Below are positions 23,536-26,864 of a stretch of DNA of 26,864 nucleotides, in pieces (position 1 is the first letter of the stretch; each line of letters opens with the position of its first letter). Where the stretch lies: contig NZ_DCLL01000051.1 of NCBI RefSeq assembly GCF_002321025.1, forward strand, positions 1 to 26,864, written 5' to 3'. Both the position numbers and the translations under genes were made by a program. The DNA comes from Acinetobacter lwoffii (GTDB lineage Bacteria; Pseudomonadota; Gammaproteobacteria; Pseudomonadales; Moraxellaceae). Below the pieces are notes generated by a model that saw nothing but the letters and a program-made list of their open reading frames with translations, ran no database searches and was not told the DNA's origin.

Positions 23536-24393
23536 ATGTCGCAATTAAAACCACAAGAAATTGTACGTTTGGGCGATATACAAATGGCAAATCATTTGCC
23601 ATTTGTATTATTCGGCGGAATGAATGTACTTGAATCTAAAGACCTGGCTTTTGAAATCGCAGAGACTTATGTCGATATCTGCACACGTTTGGGCATTCCT
23701 TATGTGTTCAAAGCCAGCTTTGATAAAGCCAACCGTTCAAGCCTAAACTCTTTCCGTGGGCCTGGCCTGGAAAAAGGTCTCGAGTGGTTAGCTGACATTA
23801 AAAAACACTTTAATGTACCGATCATCACCGATGTGCATGAGCCGTACCAAGCGGCTCCTGTTGCAGAAGTGGCAGACATTATTCAATTGCCAGCTTTCTT
23901 AAGCCGTCAGACGGATCTTGTTGAAGCAATGGCAAAAACCGATGCGATCATCAACATCAAAAAAGCCCAGTTCCTGGCTCCACACGAAATGCGTCATATT
24001 TTGCATAAGTGTCTGGAAGCCGGAAATGACAAGCTGATCATTTGTGAACGCGGTTCGGCATTTGGCTATAACAATCTGGTTGTAGACATGCTGGGCTTCG
24101 ACATCATGAAAGAAATGAATGTCCCGGTTTTCTTTGATGTGACCCATGCCTTACAAACCCCAGGCGGCCGTGCAGATTCTGCCGGTGGTCGTCGTGCGCA
24201 AATTACAACGCTTGCACGTGCGGGTATGGCAACGGGTCTTGCAGGCTTGTTCCTGGAAGCACATCCAGATCCGGAAAAAGCCAAGTGTGATGGTCCATGT
24301 GCGCTGCGCATGTCTCAGCTTGAGCCGTTCCTGGCACAGCTAAAAGAATTGGATACCTTGGTTAAAGGTTTCGAAAAGTTAGATACACACTGA
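23536..24393 (+). CDS. kdsA: 3-deoxy-8-phosphooctulonate synthase (KDO-8-P synthase)
   Basis: This 285-residue cytoplasmic enzyme condenses phosphoenolpyruvate with arabinose 5-phosphate for the KDO of lipopolysaccharide or lipooligosaccharide. The motifs FKASFDKANRSS, PGLEKGLEWL, ITDVHEP and GGRRAQITTLARAG are typical. The Asn in FGGMNVLES stands where metal-dependent enzymes have Cys, so this is the metal-independent class. AGGGAAG precedes ATG. Codons for IQMANHLPFVL contain a perfect 31-base palindrome (23578-23608) near the start, which is unusual. It lies between pyrG and eno. Confidence 0.96.
   Translation: MSQLKPQEIVRLGDIQMANHLPFVLFGGMNVLESKDLAFEIAETYVDICTRLGIPYVFKASFDKANRSSLNSFRGPGLEKGLEWLADIKKHFNVPIITDVHEPYQAAPVAEVADIIQLPAFLSRQTDLVEAMAKTDAIINIKKAQFLAPHEMRHILHKCLEAGNDKLIICERGSAFGYNNLVVDMLGFDIMKEMNVPVFFDVTHALQTPGGRADSAGGRRAQITTLARAGMATGLAGLFLEAHPDPEKAKCDGPCALRMSQLEPFLAQLKELDTLVKGFEKLDTH
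23578..23608. repeat. perfect palindrome inside kdsA
   Basis: ATACAAATGGCAAAT (23578-23592), one C, then ATTTGCCATTTGTAT (23594-23608) are exact reverse complements. In mRNA this makes a 13- to 14-bp hairpin about 40 bases after the kdsA start codon. Confidence 0.9.
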
Positions 24394-24452
24394 GTTTATC
24401 ACTCTTGCGCTGCCGTATAGGCAGCTCATATTAATCAACTGAGGAATAGTTC

Positions 24453-25742
24453 ATGAGCCAAATCGTTGACATTCGTGCACGTGAAATTTTGGACTCTCGT
24501 GGTAACCCTACCATCGAAGCAGACGTAATCTTAGCATCTGGCGTAGTTGGCCGTGCATGTGCACCATCTGGTGCTTCAACTGGTTCTCGTGAAGCTTTAG
24601 AACTTCGTGATGGCGATAAAGCGCGTTACTTAGGTAAAGGCGTTAAAACTGCGGTAAATAACGTCAATACGTTAATCCGTGACGCTTTGGTCGGTAAATC
24701 AGTATTCGAACAAAAAGACATCGATAACACGATGATCGCGCTTGACGGTACTGAAAACAAAGAAAAATTAGGTGCAAACGCAACTTTGGCAGTGTCTTTG
24801 GCTGCTGCTCGCGCTGCTGCTGAAGAAAAGAAAATTCCTCTTTTCCAATACATCGCAGATCTTCGCGGTCAAACGATTCTAACCATGCCTGTACCAATGA
24901 TGAACATCATCAATGGTGGTTCACATGCAGACAACAACGTCGATATTCAAGAGTTTATGATTGAGCCAGTTGGTTTCACTTCATTCTCTGAAGCACTACG
25001 TGCCGGTGCTGAAATCTTCCATTCACTTAAATCAGTATTAAACAAAAAAGGTTTAAACACTGCGGTAGGTGATGAAGGTGGTTTTGCACCGAACTTACGT
25101 TCAAACGAAGAAGCAATCACAGTTATTCTTGAAGCAATTGGTCAAACGGGCTACAAAGCAGGTTCTGATATCATGCTTGCGCTGGATTGTGCATCTTCAG
25201 AATTCTACAAAAATGGTCAGTACATTCTTGCGGGCGAAGGCAACAAAGCGTTCACAAGCAACCAGTTCTCTGACTATTTAGCAGGTCTTGTAAACCAATA
25301 TCCAATTATCTCGATTGAAGATGGTCTGGACGAATCTGACTGGGAAGGCTGGTCTTACCTGACTTCTATCCTTGGCGACAAGATCCAGTTGGTTGGCGAT
25401 GACTTGTTCGTAACGAATCCGAAAATCCTGCAACGTGGTATCAACGAAAAAGTTGGTAACTCGATTCTGATTAAATATAACCAGATCGGTACGTTGACTG
25501 AAACTTTAGATGCCATCTATCTTGCGAAAGAAAATGGTTACTCTACTGTAATTTCACACCGTTCAGGCGAAACTGAAGATTCAACCATTGCTGATCTTGC
25601 AGTAGGTACAGCAGCAGGTCAAATCAAGACTGGTTCACTTTGCCGTTCTGACCGTGTAGCGAAATATAATCAATTACTTCGTATTGAAGAATTGACTAAT
25701 GCTGCATATCGCGGTAAAGCTGAGTTCAAAGGTTTGAACTAA
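24453..25742 (+). CDS. eno: enolase
   Basis: This 429-residue enzyme converts 2-phosphoglycerate to phosphoenolpyruvate. Recognisable are SGASTGSREALELRDGD, MPVPMMNIINGGSHADNNVD, catalytic GDEGGF, the metal ligand in LALDCA and IEDGLDE, and the signature IKYNQIGTLTET with SHRSGETEDSTIADLAVG. The length equals the usual family size. GAGG precedes ATG 24453. Codons are optimised as in other highly expressed genes. It leads directly into ftsB with a 7-base gap. Enolase is also a degradosome component in some gammaproteobacteria, but whether that holds here is not readable. Confidence 0.98.
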   Translation: MSQIVDIRAREILDSRGNPTIEADVILASGVVGRACAPSGASTGSREALELRDGDKARYLGKGVKTAVNNVNTLIRDALVGKSVFEQKDIDNTMIALDGTENKEKLGANATLAVSLAAARAAAEEKKIPLFQYIADLRGQTILTMPVPMMNIINGGSHADNNVDIQEFMIEPVGFTSFSEALRAGAEIFHSLKSVLNKKGLNTAVGDEGGFAPNLRSNEEAITVILEAIGQTGYKAGSDIMLALDCASSEFYKNGQYILAGEGNKAFTSNQFSDYLAGLVNQYPIISIEDGLDESDWEGWSYLTSILGDKIQLVGDDLFVTNPKILQRGINEKVGNSILIKYNQIGTLTETLDAIYLAKENGYSTVISHRSGETEDSTIADLAVGTAAGQIKTGSLCRSDRVAKYNQLLRIEELTNAAYRGKAEFKGLN

Positions 25743-25749
25743 GCGACTT

Positions 25750-26142
25750 ATGTCAATGTTAAATGTATTCGACTCGACTGCGAGTAAAGTACTGTTGGGC
25801 CTTGCGATCATTTTGATCGCAGGGTTTCAATATTTATACTGGTTTGGTGAAGGTGGTTATCATGATCATCAGCAACTGACCCAGAAAATCCAACAACAAA
25901 TGGAATTGAATGATGAGCTAAAAGAGCGTAATCGCGTTCTGGCAGCAGAAGTTTATGATTTGAAGAATGGTATTGAAGCCATCGAAGAACATGCGCGTTT
26001 AGATCTTGGTCTGATTAAGCCACGCGAAACTTTTATTCAAATGAGCACGATCAGTACTCAATATAAACCGATCTATCTTAATCCTAATTCTAAAGTAGAC
26101 CTGCGAACCAATGAGTCAGCTGAAGCACCAACCACACCCTAA
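25750..26142 (+). CDS. ftsB: cell division protein FtsB
   Basis: FtsB is a bitopic divisome protein that pairs with FtsL and FtsQ and activates septal peptidoglycan synthesis. The 130-residue protein has a short cytoplasmic start, one membrane helix (VLLGLAIILIAGFQYLYWFG, about 14-33), and a periplasmic coiled coil (QQLTQKIQQQMELNDELKER, about 40-75) ending at the EEHARLDLGLIKPRETF motif. E. coli FtsB is 103 aa; the extra 25 or so residues are a polar C-terminal tail. It follows eno by 7 bases and overlaps ispD by 32, so translation may be coupled. Confidence 0.92.
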   Translation: MSMLNVFDSTASKVLLGLAIILIAGFQYLYWFGEGGYHDHQQLTQKIQQQMELNDELKERNRVLAAEVYDLKNGIEAIEEHARLDLGLIKPRETFIQMSTISTQYKPIYLNPNSKVDLRTNESAEAPTTP

Positions 26143-26824
26143 ACTTTGGGTCATTCTTCCAGCTGCAGGTTCCGGTAGCCGTTTCTCCAAAACAGAACTG
26201 AAACAATATCAGATGATTCAAGAGCGAACTGTTCTTGAACATACGGTGGCTCGTCTGAATCAACTGCCTTTGGCGGGTTATGTCCTGGCGATTGGTGAGC
26301 AGGACAACGTCGCAAAAATGCTGCCATTTTCCAGTCAAGAGAAAGCCCATTTCTGTCTGGGCGGTGCCGAGCGGGTGAATTCCGTGTTAAATGCACTCAC
26401 GTATTTATCTCAAATCGCTTCTGAAGATGAGTGGGTGCTGGTACATGACGCGGCGCGTCCCTGTGTCGGTCTGGATTGTCTGCAACAGTTAGTCAATACG
26501 GCGATTACAAATGATCAGGCTGCGATTCTGGCGATTCCAGTAAGAGATACACTTAAGCGTGTAGTAACCAATTTTGATATTGAGGAAACAGTGGATCGCT
26601 CAATGCTATGGCAGGCACAAACACCACAGATGGCCAAGCTAGGTGTGTTGAAACGGGCGATTGAGCAGGCTTTGCAAGATGGTGCCGCGATTACCGATGA
26701 AGCCAGTGCGCTGGAACATATCGGCGAACAGGTGAGTGTAGTACAAGGGCGTTCCGATAATATTAAAATTACCTATCCGGACGATCTGGAACTGGCCAAG
26801 CTGATTTTACAGGCTCAGGCTTAA
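26111..26824 (+). CDS. ispD: 2-C-methyl-D-erythritol 4-phosphate cytidylyltransferase
   Basis: This 237-residue cytoplasmic enzyme adds CMP to methylerythritol phosphate in the non-mevalonate isoprenoid route, using the CTP that PyrG makes. The nucleotide-binding start LPAAGSGSRF with KQY, the middle VHDAARPCV, and the tail VVQGRSDNIKITYPDDLELA are the usual signature. The only start upstream of the glycine-rich loop is ATG 26111, which places 32 bases inside ftsB. The gene ends 40 bases before the window edge. ispD next to ftsB is a conserved arrangement in gammaproteobacteria. Confidence 0.96.
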   Translation: MSQLKHQPHPKLWVILPAAGSGSRFSKTELKQYQMIQERTVLEHTVARLNQLPLAGYVLAIGEQDNVAKMLPFSSQEKAHFCLGGAERVNSVLNALTYLSQIASEDEWVLVHDAARPCVGLDCLQQLVNTAITNDQAAILAIPVRDTLKRVVTNFDIEETVDRSMLWQAQTPQMAKLGVLKRAIEQALQDGAAITDEASALEHIGEQVSVVQGRSDNIKITYPDDLELAKLILQAQA

Positions 26825-26864
26825 AAATATATTCAAATAATATTTAGGGTCTGTTGACATTTAC

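Overview
The window looks like a chromosomal segment of an Acinetobacter species (Moraxellaceae). The evidence is moderately AT-rich DNA, the gene order pyrG-kdsA-eno-ftsB-ispD, proteins close in length and motifs to gammaproteobacterial families (AcnB, BrnQ, FadH, type I MetAP), and several small lipoproteins of the kind common in that genus. The species cannot be fixed from sequence reading alone. No tRNA, rRNA, CRISPR array, phage module or complete insertion sequence was seen.

Layout. (1) 1-1450: two small proteins of unknown function and a 650-base gene-free stretch with three intrinsic terminators and at least one good small-RNA candidate. (2) 1451-2906, minus strand: xseB and xseA (exonuclease VII); xseA has an in-frame TAG at codon 72. 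(3) 3257-4643: two lipoproteins (one a DUF333/I78-inhibitor fusion) and a small unknown protein, each followed by a terminator. (4) 4941-7580: acnB, then three hairpins. (5) 7714-8743: an AT-rich accessory patch with a membrane-anchored unknown gene that also carries an in-frame TAG, and a 73-residue orphan. (6) 8943-12588: alpha/beta hydrolase, two small membrane proteins, and brnQ. (7) 12939-13955: map and a promoter-hairpin-terminator unit that looks like an sRNA gene. (8) 13983-17186, minus strand: LysR regulator, a sirtuin lacking the zinc cysteines, an alpha/beta hydrolase with an in-frame TAG, and a PadR regulator. (9) 17353-21158, plus strand: FadH-type 2,4-dienoyl-CoA reductase, a palindromic intergenic repeat, a SnoaL-like protein and a YheT-type hydrolase. 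(10) 21215-26824: a lipoprotein, then pyrG, kdsA, eno, ftsB and ispD.

How it works together. The right part is housekeeping: CTP, KDO and isoprenoid precursor supply, glycolysis and divisome assembly. The centre appears to be an acyl-CoA/lipid module: PadR, hydrolase and sirtuin form one close-packed operon facing the dienoyl-CoA reductase. Two TGCAAC-N2-GTTGCA operators lie in the shared promoter, one over the -35 and one just after the -10 of the reductase promoter.

Most unusual point. Three separate genes (xseA, the 7714 unknown, the 15691-16623 hydrolase) are each interrupted once, always by TAG, and each reads on in the same frame with recognisable coding sequence. None of the 28 final stop codons I checked is TAG (24 TAA, 4 TGA). 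This could be chance decay, base-calling or DNA damage, or tolerance/suppression of amber codons. The sequence alone cannot decide.
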